Below are positions 9,516 to 21,600 of a DNA stretch of 64,000 bases, piece by piece. Numbering within the stretch: the first letter of the stretch is position 1; every line of letters begins with the position of its first letter. A model generated the notes under the pieces. It saw nothing but the letters and a program-made list of their open reading frames with translations. It had not been told where the DNA came from and did no database searches. A program made the translations under genes and the position numbers. The stretch is from Eledone cirrhosa (Eukaryota; Mollusca; Cephalopoda; Octopoda; Eledonidae). Location: contig OZ024740.1 of the NCBI GenBank assembly GCA_964016885.1, positions 9,072,450 to 9,136,449 on the forward strand. Reading direction: 5' to 3'.

Positions 9516-12500
9516 ATGAAGACGTCGCATCTCAGAGTTGCAACACTTAATGTTGGCACTCTCAGAGGTAGATCTGCTGAAATAGCGGAGATGCTGGAGA
9601 GAAGGCAGGTGGATGTGTGCTGCGTGCAAGAGGTGAGATGGAGAGGTGCCTCTGCGAGACTAGTCGTAGGCAAGCGTCTTAGCTATAAGCTATTCTGGGT
9701 AGGTAAGGATGATGGGTTAGGGGGAGTAGGCATTTTCCTGGCTGAGAAATGGATCAATAAGACAATAGAGGTAGTTCGAGTTAGTAATCGAATAATTAAG
9801 CTGAGATTAGTTGTAGGTAGGAGACTACTGACAATCATCTCGGTCTATGCTCCCCAAGCAGGCCTAGGCAAAGATGAGAAAGACTGCTTTTATGAGCAAC
9901 TTTTGCAAACAACCACAATGACAGAGGACGGAGACATCGTTATGCTAGCAGGAGACTTCAATGGTCATGTTGGACAGCTCCAGGATGGTTACACTGGGGT
10001 ACATGGTGGGCATGGTTACGGTTCAAGAAATGAAGAAGGAGTGAGACTTCTTGAATTTTGTGATGCAAGTACATTGACTATTTGCAACACAAACTTCCAG
10101 AAACCTGCCAATCACCTAATAACCTACAAATCTGGTGAGCACATAAGCCAGATTGACTTCCTGCTAGTTAGGCAGCGGGACAGGCAGATAGTGTCTAATA
10201 CCAAGGCATACCCTGGGGAAGAATGTACCCCACAGCATAGGTTAGTTGTTAGTGATATCTCAGTAAGCAAGAGATGGAATGAGACATATAGGAAGGTGTG
10301 GAGAAGAAAGGTCTGGAAGCTAAAAGACCTTTCACTAAAATTCAAATTTAGGAAAGCCCTTCAAGATGTATATGACGAAAAAGAAGACGATTTAGAGACG
10401 TATGACATAGATAATAACTGGAAGTTCTTACGTGACAACTTGCTGAAGGCTACTGATGAAACCTGTGGCTGGAGCCGAGCTCCAACCAGACAGAGAGTGA
10501 CCTGGTGGTGGAACAGCAGTGTAGATAAGGCTATTAGAGACAAAAGACTAGCATGGAAGGCTTGGAATAAGGGTGGGAGTAGGGAAGAATATACAGCCAC
10601 TAAGAGAGAAGCTAGACGTCAGGTGTACTTAGCACGCAGGGAGGCAGAGAGTAGGAGGTTTGCCAATGTTCTGCGACGGGAAGATCAGAGGCGTGCGGTG
10701 TTCCACATTGCAAGGCAGTGTGTCAATGCAAATCAGGATGTTGTTGGTGATAAATGTGTCCGGGATGATGCCGGTGTACTTAGTGTCACGAATGACCAGA
10801 AAAAGGAGGCCTGGAAATGTCATTATGAGAGACTGATGAATGTGGAGAACGAATGGGAGAGAGAGAAATTACTCTTGGTAGATCCGACAGAGGGACCAGC
10901 TATTGAGATTGACGAATATAGGGTCCAAGAGGCGATTAGGGAAATGAAAAATGGTAAGGCGGCCGGACCATCGGGAATAGTTGCTGAGATGCTGAAGGCA
11001 TCAGGGGACGTAGGCACTAAACTGGTTGCACGCATAATCAATCAGGCTATATATGGTGGTGTCATACCCAAAGACTGGTGCAGCAGTATTCTCATAAATT
11101 GCTACAAAGGTAAAGGGGATGCTTTGGAGAGGAGCAATTATAGGGGTATAAAACTGATAGATCAGGTTATGAAAGTGGCAGAAAGGATTTTAGCACAACT
11201 AATTAGAGAAAGGGTCAAACTAGATGAGATGCAGTTTGGTTTTGTGCCTGGGAAGAGTACAACAGATGCCCTCTTCTTGGTGAGACAAATGCAAGAGAGG
11301 TTCTTAGAGAAGAATAAGCCACTATACTTGGCCTTTGTTGACCTAGAGAAGGCCTTTGATAGGGTACCCCGATCTGTCATCTGGTGGTCCCTAAGGAAGA
11401 TGGGTGTTGAGGAATGGCTTGTAAGGACAGTGCAAACTTTGTACAGAGGTACTCTCAGTAAAGTCAGGGTAGGAATGGAGTTTAGTGAGGAATTCCAGAT
11501 ACAAGTAGGAGTACATCAGGGTTCGGTCCTCAGCCCGCTCTTGTTCATTATAGTCCTCCAAGCCATAACAGAGGAGTTTAAGACTGGCTGTCCATGGGAA
11601 CTTCTCTATGCTGACGATCTGGCTCTTATGGCAGAATCAGTAGAGGAGCTAGAGAATAAATTCCGGCTATGGAAACAGCAGTTGGAAGCAAGAGGACTGA
11701 GAGTAAATCTAGCTAAGACAAAAGTGTTGATGAGTAGAAAAGAGGACAAAACCCTGATTCCGTCAGGGAAATGGCCATGTTCGATATGCAGAAAAGGAAC
11801 TGGCATAAATTCTATAAAATGCACACAATGTAGGTCCTGGGTACACAAGAGATGTAGCGGGATAGCAGGCAAACTAACAGGTAGGGAGAACTATGTATGC
11901 AGTAGATGTACAGGGAAATTAGACAGTAGAAGTCGCACTGATAGACACATTTTTCAAATGCGAGAGGGCGCTATAGAAGTGGTGGATAGCTTCCGGTACC
12001 TAGGAGATCAGATTAGCATGGGAGGAGGGTGTTCCGAGGCCATAGTATCTAGAATAAGGACGGGTTGGAAGAAGTTTAGGGAGCTGCTTCCTCTGTTGAC
12101 GAAGAAGGGTTTCTCCCTGCGTACGAAAGGCCGGTTGTATGATGCCTGTGTGAGGAGCGCGATGCTGCATGGTAGTGAGACATGGGCAGCTACCGCAGAA
12201 GATATGCGACGGCTGGAGAGAAATGAGGCAAGCATGCTCCGTTGGATGTGCAGTGTAAATGTGCGTGAACGACCCAGCATAAATGTGTTGAGAGAGAAAC
12301 TGTGTCTGAGAGGGATAGAATGTAGTGTACGGGAGAGGAGACTGAGGTGGTATGGACATGTGATGCGCATGGAGGATGACCGATGGGTGAAGAAGTGCCA
12401 GGAAATGCCAGTTGAAGGAAGACGTGGTAGAGGTAGACCACGAAAAACATGGGCGGAGGTGGTGAGAACAGACCTCAGATCATTGAAGCTCACGGTGGAG

Positions 12501-12584
12501 ATGACGAGGGACCGTCACGAGTGGAGAGATGCTGTGCTGAATAAGACCCGTCCCACCCTTGCAAGCAGGGAAAAGCGGACGTAA
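9516..12584 (+). CDS. RTE-A ORF: APE-type endonuclease, reverse transcriptase and PHD-type zinc finger (copy 1)
   Basis: 1022 residues, intact. Residues 1-250 form an exonuclease-endonuclease-phosphatase domain that would nick target DNA: LNVGT (N12), QEVRW (E39), VYAPQ (Y111), GDFNG (D147, N149), QIDFLL (D214) and QHRLV (H241, preceded by Q where many relatives have D). RT spans about 470-735, with KAAGPSG, NYRGIKL, FVDLEKAFDR (D609), GVHQGSVLSP and YADD (698-701). A C4HC3 finger follows: C755, C758, C769, C772, H777, C780, C795 and C798, with PHD-like spacing. The C-terminus has LHGSETWA, LRWYGHVMRM and GRGRPRKTW. The predicted role is target-primed reverse transcription of its own RNA. The ATG at 9516 gives the complete endonuclease N-terminus. 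The stop lies in the element's 3' tail sequence. Every key catalytic residue I can identify is present, so it may be competent. Confidence 0.9.
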   Translation: MKTSHLRVATLNVGTLRGRSAEIAEMLERRQVDVCCVQEVRWRGASARLVVGKRLSYKLFWVGKDDGLGGVGIFLAEKWINKTIEVVRVSNRIIKLRLVVGRRLLTIISVYAPQAGLGKDEKDCFYEQLLQTTTMTEDGDIVMLAGDFNGHVGQLQDGYTGVHGGHGYGSRNEEGVRLLEFCDASTLTICNTNFQKPANHLITYKSGEHISQIDFLLVRQRDRQIVSNTKAYPGEECTPQHRLVVSDISVSKRWNETYRKVWRRKVWKLKDLSLKFKFRKALQDVYDEKEDDLETYDIDNNWKFLRDNLLKATDETCGWSRAPTRQRVTWWWNSSVDKAIRDKRLAWKAWNKGGSREEYTATKREARRQVYLARREAESRRFANVLRREDQRRAVFHIARQCVNANQDVVGDKCVRDDAGVLSVTNDQKKEAWKCHYERLMNVENEWEREKLLLVDPTEGPAIEIDEYRVQEAIREMKNGKAAGPSGIVAEMLKASGDVGTKLVARIINQAIYGGVIPKDWCSSILINCYKGKGDALERSNYRGIKLIDQVMKVAERILAQLIRERVKLDEMQFGFVPGKSTTDALFLVRQMQERFLEKNKPLYLAFVDLEKAFDRVPRSVIWWSLRKMGVEEWLVRTVQTLYRGTLSKVRVGMEFSEEFQIQVGVHQGSVLSPLLFIIVLQAITEEFKTGCPWELLYADDLALMAESVEELENKFRLWKQQLEARGLRVNLAKTKVLMSRKEDKTLIPSGKWPCSICRKGTGINSIKCTQCRSWVHKRCSGIAGKLTGRENYVCSRCTGKLDSRSRTDRHIFQMREGAIEVVDSFRYLGDQISMGGGCSEAIVSRIRTGWKKFRELLPLLTKKGFSLRTKGRLYDACVRSAMLHGSETWAATAEDMRRLERNEASMLRWMCSVNVRERPSINVLREKLCLRGIECSVRERRLRWYGHVMRMEDDRWVKKCQEMPVEGRRGRGRPRKTWAEVVRTDLRSLKLTVEMTRDRHEWRDAVLNKTRPTLASREKRT

Positions 12585-12607
12585 AATGATGATGATGATG
12601 ATGATGA
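12585..12607 (+). repeat. RTE-A 3' terminal (TGA)n tail
   Basis: The ORF stop is followed at once by a run of seven or so TGA/GAT triplets that joins the satellite as GAT|ATCAG. RTE-clade LINEs commonly end in short tandem repeats, and this marks the element's 3' end. The last ~10 codons overlap the conserved terminal region (GCAAGCAGGGAAAAGCGGACGT), so this family has practically no 3' UTR. Confidence 0.85.
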
Positions 12608-15600
12608 TATCAGTTTCGATTTGTATGTCAATTTCGATTGGTATGTCAGTTTCGATTGGTATATCAGATTCGACTGGTATATCACTTTCTATTGCTATAT
12701 CAGTTTCTATTGGTATGTCAGTTTCAATTTGTATGTCAGTTTCTATTCGTATATAAGTTTCGATTGGTATCTCAGTTTCTATTGGTATGTAAGTTTCTAT
12801 TGGTATATCAGTTTCGATTGATATGTCAGTTTCGATTTTTATATCAGTTTCGATTGGTATGTCAGTTTCGATTGGTATATCAGTTTCTATTGGTATATCA
12901 GTTTCGATTGGTATGTCAGTTCCTATTGCTATGTCAGTTTAGATTGGTATGTCAGTTTCAATTGGTATATCAGTTTCAATTGGTATATCAGTTTCGAATG
13001 GTATTTCAATCTCGATTGGTATGTCTTTTTCGATTGGTATATCAGTTTCGATTAGTATGTCAGTTTCTATTGGTATATCAGTTTTGATTGGTATATCAGT
13101 TTCCATTGGTATGTTAGTTTCTATTGGTATGTCAGTTTCGATTAGTATATCAGTTTCTATTGGTATGTCAGTTTCGATTGGTATGTTAGTCCTCTATTTG
13201 TATGTCAGTTTCTATTGGTATATCAGTTTCGATTGGTATGTTTGTTTCGATTAGTATATCAGTTTCTATCTGCATGTTAGTTTCTATTGGTATATCAATT
13301 TCTATTGCTATATCAGTTTCTATTGGTATGTCAGTTTCAATTGGTATGTCAGTTTCTATTGGTATATCAGTTTCGATTGGTATGTCAGTTTCTATTGGTA
13401 TGTCAGTTTCAATTGGTATGTTAGTTTCTATTGGTATATCAGTTTCGATTGGTATGTCAGTTTCTATTAGTATATTAGTTTCTATTGGTATATCAGTTTC
13501 AATTGGTATATCAGTTTCTATTGGTATATCAGTTTCGATTGGTATGTCAGTTTCGATTGGTATGTCAGTTTTGATTGCTACGTCAGTTTCGATTGGTATA
13601 TCAGTTTCGATTGGTATATCAGTTTTGAATGGTATTTCAATCCCGATTGGTATGTTAGTTTCTATTGGTATGTCAGTTTCGATTAGTATATCAGCTTCTA
13701 TTGGTATGTCAGTTCCGAATGGTATGTTAGTCCTCGATTTGTATGTTAGTTTCTATTGGTATATCAGTTTCGATTGGTATGTCAGTTTCAATTAGGATAT
13801 CAGTTTCCATTGGTATATCAGTTTCTATTGGTATATCAGTTTTGATTGGTATGTCAGTTTCTATTGTTATATCAGTTGCGATTGGTATGTCAGTTTCTAT
13901 TGGTATGTCAGTTTTGATTGGTATATCAGTATCGAATGGTATTTCAATCTCGATTGGTATGTCAGTTTCGATTGGTATATCAATTTCGATTGGTATATCA
14001 GTTTCGATAGGTATGTTAGTTTCTATTGGTATGTCAGTTTCGATTAGCATATCAGTTTCTATTGGTATGTCAGTTTCGATTGGTATGTTAGTCCTCTATT
14101 TGTTTGTCAGTTTCTATTGGTATATCAGTTTCGATTGGTATGTCAGTTTCGATTAGTATATCAGTTTCTATCTGTATGTCAGTTTCTATTGGTATGTCAG
14201 TTTCAATTGGTATGTTAGTTTCTATTGGTATATCAGTTTCGATTGGTATGTGAGTTTCTATTAGTATATCGGTTTCGAATAGTATGTCAGTTTCGATTAC
14301 TATATTAGTTTGTATTGGTATATCAGTTTCGATTGGTATATCAGTTTCGATTGGTACGTCAGTTTTGATTGGTATATCAGTTTCTATTGGTATATCAGTT
14401 TCGATTGGTTTGTCAGTTTCGATTGGTATGTCAGTTTCTATTGGTATGTCAGTTTCGATTGGTATATCAGTTTCTATTGGTATGTCAGTCTCTATTGGTA
14501 TATCAGTTTCGATTGGTATATCAGTTTCTATTGGTATATCAGTTTCGATTGGTATGTCAGTTTCGATTGCTATGTCAGTTTCGATTGGTATGTCAGTTTC
14601 GATTAGTATATCAGTTTCTATCTGTATGTCAGTTTCTATTGGTATGTCAGTTTCAATTGGTATGTTAGTTTCTATTGGTATATCAGTTTCGATTGGTATG
14701 TGAGTTTCTATTAGTATATCGGTTTCGAATAGTATGTCAGTTTCGATTACTATATTAGTTTGTATTGGTATATCAGTTTCGATTGGTATATCAGTTTCGA
14801 TTGGTACGTCAGTTTTGATTGGTATATCAGTTTCTATTGGTATATCAGTTTCGATTGGTTTGTCAGTTTCGATTGGTATGTCAGTTTCTATTGGTATGTC
14901 AGTTTCGATTGGTATATCAGTTTCTATTGGTATGTCAGTCTCTATTGGTATATCAGTTTCGATTGGTATATCAGTTTCTATTGGTATATCAGTTTCGATT
15001 GGTATGTCAGTTTCGATTGCTATGTCAGTTTCGATTGGTATGTCAGTTTCGATTAGTATATCAGTTTCTATCTGTATGTCAGTTTCTATTGGTATGTCAG
15101 TTTCAATTGGTATGTTAGTTTCTATTGGTATATCAGTTTCGATTGGTATGTCAGTTTCTATTAGTATATCGGTTTCGATTAGTATGTCAGTTTCGATTAG
15201 TATATTAGTTTCTATTGGTATATCAGTTTATATTGGTATGTCAGTTTCAATTGGTATGTCAGTTTCTATTGGTACATCAGTTTCGATTGGTATGTCAGTT
15301 TCTATTGGTATATAAGTTTCAATTGGTATGTTAATTGCTATTGGTATATCAGTTTCGATTGGTATGTCAGTTTCGATTAGTATATTAGTTTCTATTGGTA
15401 TATCAGTTTCGATTGGTTTGTCATTTTCTATTGGTATGTCAGTTCCGATTGGTATGTTAGTCCTCGATTTGTATGTCAGTTTCTATTGGTATATCAGTTT
15501 CGATTGGTATGTCAGTTTCAATTAGGATATCAGTTTCTATTGGTATATCAGTTTCTATTGGTATATCAGTTTCGATTGGTATATCAGATTCGACTGGTAT

Positions 15601-18600
15601 GTCAGTTTCGATTGGTATGTCAGTTTCGATTGGTATATCAGTTTCGATTGGTATGTCAGTTTCGATTAGTATATCAGTTCCTATATGTGTCAGTTTCTAT
15701 TGGTATATCAGTTTCGATTGGTATGTAAGTTTCTATTGGTATATCAGTTTCGATTGGTATGTCAGTTTCGATTAGTATATCAGTTTCTATTGGTACGTCA
15801 GTTTCTATTGGTACGTCAGTATCTATTGGTATATCAGTTTCGATTGGTATATCAGTTTCGATTTGTATGTCAATTTCGAATAGTATGTCAGTTTCAATTG
15901 GTATATCAGATTCGACTGGTATATCACTTTCTATTGCTATATCAGTTTCTATTGGTATGTCAGTTTCAATTTGTATGTCAGTTTCTATTGGTATATCAGT
16001 TTTGATTGGTATGTCAGTTTCTATTGGCATGTCAGTCTCTATTGGTATATCAGTTTCGATTGGTATGTAAGTTTCTATTGGTATATCAATTTCTATTGGT
16101 ATATCAGTTTCGATTGTTATGTCAGTTCCGATCGCTATGTCAGTTTAGATTGGTATGTCAGATTCAATTGGTATATCAGTTTGAGTATGGTATTTCAATC
16201 TCGATTGGTATGTCTTTTTCGATTGGTATATCAGTATCGATTAGTATGTCAGTTTCTATTGGTATGTCAGTTTCGATTGGTATATCAGTTTCTATTGGTA
16301 TGTCAGTCTCTATTGGTATGTTAGTTTCTATTGGTATGTCAGTTTCGATTAGAATATCAGTTTAGATTGGTATGTCAGTTTCTATTGGTATGTCCGTTTC
16401 GATTGGTATGTCAGTTTCGATTTGTATGTTTGTTTCGATTGCTATGTCAGTTTCGATTGGTATGTCAGTGTCGATTGGTATATCAGTTTTGAATGGTAAT
16501 TCAATCTCGATTGGTATGTTAGTTTCTATTGGTATGTCAGTTTCGATTTGTATGTCAGTCCTCGATTTGTATGTCAGTTTCTATTGGTATATCAATTTCG
16601 ATTGGTATATCAGTTTCTATTGCTATATCAGTTTCTATTGGTATATCAGTTTCGATTGGTATATCAGTTTCTATTGCTATATCAGTTTCTATTGGTATAT
16701 CAGTTTCGATTGGTATGTCAGTTTCTATTGGTATGTCAGTTTCGAGTATTATATCAGTTATTATTGGTATGTCAGTTTCGATTGGTATGTCAGTTTCGAT
16801 TGTTATGTCAGTCTCTATTGGTATATCAGTTTCGATTGGTATGTCAGTTTCGATTAGTATATCAGTTCCTACAGGTGTCAGTTTCTATTGGTATATCAAT
16901 TTCGATTGGTATGTAAGTTTCTATTGGTATATCAGTTTCGATTGGTATGTCAGTTTCTATTAGTATATTAGTTTCTATTGGTATGTCAGTCTCTATTGGT
17001 ATATCAGTTTCTATTGGTATGTCAGTTTCTATTGGTATATCAGTTTCCATTGGTATATCAGTTTCTATTGGTATGTCAGTTTCTATTGGTATATCAGTTT
17101 CTATTGGTATGTCAGTTACGATTGGTATGTCAGTTTCGATTAGTATATCAGTTTCTATCTGTATGTCAGTTTCAATTGGTATATCAGTTTCGATTGGTAT
17201 ATCAGTTTCGATTTGCATGTAGGTTTCTATTGGTATGTCAGTTTCGATTAGTATATCAGTTTATATTGGTATGTCAGTTTCGATTGGTATGTTTGTCCTC
17301 TATTTGTATGTCAGTTTCTATTGGTATATCAGTTTCGATTGGTATGTCAGTTTCGATTAGTATATCAGTTTCTATCTGTATGTCAGTTTCTATTTGTATA
17401 TCAATTTCTATTGCTATATCACTTTCTATTGGTATGTCAGTTTCAATTGGTATGTCAGTTTCTATTGGTATATCAGTTTCGATTGGTATGTCAGTTTCTA
17501 TTGGTATATCAGTTTCAATTGGTATGATAATTTCTATTGGTATATTAGTTTCTATTGGTATATCAGTTTCGATTGGTTTGTCATTTTCTATTGGTATGTC
17601 AGTTCCGATTGGTATGTTAGTCCTCGATTTGTATGTCAGTTTCTATTGGTATATCAGTTTCTATTCGTATATCAGTTGCGATTGGTATGTCAGTTTCAAT
17701 TGGTATTTCAGTTTCGATTGTTATGTCAGTCTCTATTGGTATATCAGTTTCGATTGGTATGTCAGTTTCGATTAGTATATCAGTTCCTATAGGTGTCAGT
17801 TTCTATTGGTATATCAGATTCGACTGGTATATCACTTTCTATTGCTATATCAGTTTCTATTGGTATGTCAGTTTCAATTTGTATGTCAGTTTCTATTGGT
17901 ATATCAGTTTCGATTGGTATGTCAGTTTCTATTGGTATGTCAGTTTCTATTAGTATATTAGTTTCTATTGGTATGTCAGTCTCTATTAGGTATATCAGTT
18001 TCGATTGGTATATCAGTTTCGATTGGTATATCAGTTTCTATTGGTATATCAGTTTCGATTGGTATGTCAGTTTCGATTGGTTTATCAGTTTCGATTGGTA
18101 TATCAGTTTCGATTGGTATGTCAGTTTCGATTGGTATATCAGTTTCTACTGGAATATCAATTTCGATTGGTATATCACTTTCGATTGGTATATCAGTTTC
18201 GATTGGTATCTCAGTTTCTATTGGTATATCAGATGCGATTGGTATGTCAGTTTCGATTGGTATGTCAGTTTCGATTGTTATGTCAGTCTCTATTGGTATA
18301 TCAGTTTCGATTGTTATGTCAGTTTCGATTGGTATATCAGTTTCTACTGGAATATCAATTTCGATTGGTATGTCAGTTTCGATTGGTATGTCAGTTTCGA
18401 TTAGCATATCAGTTTCTATTGGTATGTCAGTTTCTATTGGTATATCATTTTCGATTGGCATATCAGTTTCTATTGGTATATCAGTTTCGATTGGTATGTC
18501 AGTTTGTATTGGTATATCAGTTGCGATTGGTATTCAGTTTCTATTGGTATGTCAGTTTCGATTATTATATCAGTTACTATTTGTATGTCAGTTTCTATTG

Positions 18601-21600
18601 GTATATCAGTTTCATTTGGTATGTAAGTCTCTATTGGTATATCAGTTTCGATTAGTATATCAGTTCCTATAGGTGTCAGTTTCTATTGGTATATCAGTTT
18701 CGATTGGTATGTAAGTTTCTATTGGTATATCAGTTTCGATTGGTATGTCAGTTTCGATTAGTATATCAGTTTCTATTGGTACGTCAGTTTCTATTAGTAT
18801 ATCAGTTTCGATTGGTATATCAGTTTCGATTGGTATATCAATTTCTATTGCTATATCACTTTCTATTGGTATATCAGTTTCGTTTGGTATCTCAGTTTCT
18901 ATTGGTATGTCAGTTTCGATTGGTATGTCAGTTTCTATTGGTGTGACAGTTTCGATTGGTATGTCAGTTTCGATTGGTATGTCAGTTTCTATTGGTATGT
19001 CAGTTTCAATGAGTATATCAGTTTCTATTGGTATGTCAGTTTCGATTTGTATATCAGTTTCGATTGGTATGTCAGTGTCAATTGCTACATCAGTTTCGAT
19101 TGGTGTGACAGTTTCGATTAGTATATCAGTTTCTATTGGTATGTCAGTTTCTATTGGTATATCAGTTTTGATTGGTATATTAGTATCGATTGGTATGTCA
19201 ATTTCGATTGGTATGTCAGTTTCGATTGGTATATCAGTTTCGAATGTTATTGCAATCTCGATTGGTATGTCAATTTCGATTGGTATATCAGTTTTGATTA
19301 GTATATCAGTCTCTATTGGTATATCAGTTTCGATTGGTATATCAGTTTCTATTGGTATGTCAGTTTCTATTAGTATATCAGTTTTGATTGGTATATCAGT
19401 TTCGATTAGTATATCAGTTTCGATTGGTATGTCAGTTTCGATTAGTATATCAGTTTGTATTGGTATGTCAGTTTCTATTGGTATATCAGTTTCGATTGGT
19501 ATATCAGTTTCGATTGGTATGTCAATTTCGATTGGTTTGTCAGTTTTGATTGGTATATCAGATTTGACTGGTATATTACTTTGTATTGCTATATCAATTT
19601 CTATTGGTATGTCAGTTTCAATTGGTATGTCAGTTTCTATTGGTATATCAGTTTTGATTGATATGTCAGTTTTTATTGGTATGTCAGTTTCTATTAGTAT
19701 ATCAGTTTCTATTGATATGTCAGTCTCTATTGGTATATCAGTTTCGATTGGTATGTCAGTTTCGATTGGTATATCAGTTTCGATTGGTACGTCAGTTTCG
19801 ATTGGTATGTCAGTTTCTATTGGTATATCAGTTTCGATTGGTATATCAGTTTCGAGTAGTATATCAGTTTCTATTGGTATATCTGTTTCGATTGGTATGT
19901 CAGTTTCTATTGGTATGTTTGTTTCGATTAGTATATCAGTTTCTATTGGTATGTCAGTATCTATTGGTATATCAGTTTCGATTGGTATATCAGTTTCTAT
20001 TGGTATATCAGTTTCGATTGGTATGTCAGTTTCGATTGCTATGTCAGTTTCGATTGGTATGTCAGTTTTGATTGGTATATCAGTTTCGAATGGTATTTCA
20101 ATCTCGCTTGGTATGTCAGCTTCGATTGGTATATCAGTTTCGATTGGTATATCAGTTTCGATTGGTATGTTAGTTTCTATTGGTATGTCAGTTTCGATTA
20201 GTATATCAGTTTCTATTGGTATGTCAGTTTCGATTGGTATGTTAATCCTCTATTTGTATGTCAGTTTCTATTGGTATGTCAGTTTCAATTGGTATGTCAC
20301 TTTTAATTGGTATGTCAGTTTCTATTGGTATATCAGTTTCGATTGGTATGTCAGTTTCTATTGGTATATCAGTTTCAATTGGTATGTTAGTTTCTATTGG
20401 TATATCAGTTTCGATTGGTATATCAGTTTCTATTGGTATATCAGTTTCGATTGGTATGTCAGTTTCGATTGGTATATCAGTTTCGAGTGGTATGTCAGTT
20501 TCGATTGGTATGTCAGTTTCGATTGCTATGTCAGTTTCTATTGGTATGTCAGTTTCTATTGTTAGATCAGTTTTGAATGGTATTTCAATCTCGATTGGTA
20601 TGTTAGTTTCTATTGGAACGTCAGTTTCGATTAGTATATCAGCTTCTATTGGTATGTCAGTTCCGATTGGTATGTTAGTCCTCGATTTGTATGTCTGTTT
20701 CTATTGGTATATCAGTTTCGATTGGTATGTCAGTTTCAATTAGGATATCAGTTTCTATTTGTATATCAGTTTCGATTGGCATATCAGTTTCTATTGGTAT
20801 ATCAGTTTTGACTGGTATGTCAATTTCTATTGTTATATCAGTTGTGATTGGTATGTCAGTTTCTATTCGTATGTCAGTTTCTATTGGTATGTCAGTTTCA
20901 ATTGGTATGTCAGTTTCGATTGTTATGTCAGTCTCTATTGGTATATCAGTTTCGATTGGTATGTCAGTTTCGATTAGTATATCAGTTCCTATAGGTGTCA
21001 GTTTCTATTGGTATATCAGTTTCGATTGGTATGTCAGTTTCGATTAGTATATCAGTTTCTATTGGTACGTCAGTTTCTATTTGTATATCAGTTTCGATTG
21101 GTATATCAGTTTCAATTGGTATGTCAGTTAATATTGGTATGTCAGTTTCGATTGGTATATCAGTTTCGATTGGTATGTCAGTTTCTATTGGTATGTCAGT
21201 TTCTATTAGTATATTAGTTGCTATTGGTATGTCAGTCTCTATTGGTATATCAGTTTCGATTGGTATGTAAGTTTCTATTGGTATATCAGTTTCGATTGAT
21301 ATGTCAGTTTCGATTTTTATATCAGTTTCTATTGGTATGTCAGTTTCGATTGGTATATCAGTTTCGATTGGTATATCAGTTTCGATTTGTATGTCAATTT
21401 CGATTGGTATGACAGTTTCGATTGGTATATCAGTTTCTATTGGTATATCAGTTTTAATTGGTATGTTAGTTTCTATTGGTATGTCAGTTTCGATTAGTAT
21501 ATCAGCTTCTATTGGTATGTCTGTTTTATTGGTATGTTAGTCCTCGATTTGTATGTCAGTTTCTATTGGTATATCAGTTTCGATTGATATGTCAGTTTCA

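Larger units (their letters stand above)
7890..12607 (+). mobile_element. RTE-A, near-full-length RTE/BovB-like LINE, copy 1
   Basis: A 4.7-kb insert splits the satellite. The left flank ends in TTTGGTATA and the right flank resumes at TATCAG near 12608. In order it holds a 1.6-kb low-complexity 5' region (two ~149-bp direct repeats, homopolymers, CAA/ACC trinucleotide runs, a 25-T run), a UTR module shared with RTE-B/C (9322-9480), one intact ORF (9516-12584), almost no 3' UTR, and a (TGA)n tail. A single ORF with an apurinic-type endonuclease followed by RT, plus a short-tandem-repeat 3' end in place of poly(A), is typical of RTE-clade LINEs. Whether the 5' region belongs entirely to the element is inferred from its being bounded by satellite. 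Confidence 0.85.
3190..18892 (+). repeat. 15.7-kb tandem segmental duplication, copy 1 (contains RTE-A)
   Basis: This block reappears immediately downstream at about 18893-34785. Matching landmarks give shifts of 15707 bp (3748 to 19455), 15833 (5720 to 21553), 15934 (6939 to 22873), 15938 (9516 to 25454), 15937 (12949 to 28886) and 15883 (18745 to 34628). The shift changes only through a few indels: +126, about +101, +4 in a C-run, -1 and -54. Point differences are very few. Boundaries are accurate to about one monomer because flanks and interior are the same satellite. Confidence 0.85.

Noticed and set aside
12008..12493. Antisense frames of 60-160 codons across the RTE-A and RTE-B ORFs
   Set aside because: They are shadows of the conserved sense frame, with no domain and no start context of note.
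9516..12584. Host gene of the craniofacial development protein 2 type (a label often given to such ORFs in automatic annotation)
   Set aside because: The full APE-endonuclease and RT domain order, the (TGA)n tail and the insertion in satellite show a LINE ORF.
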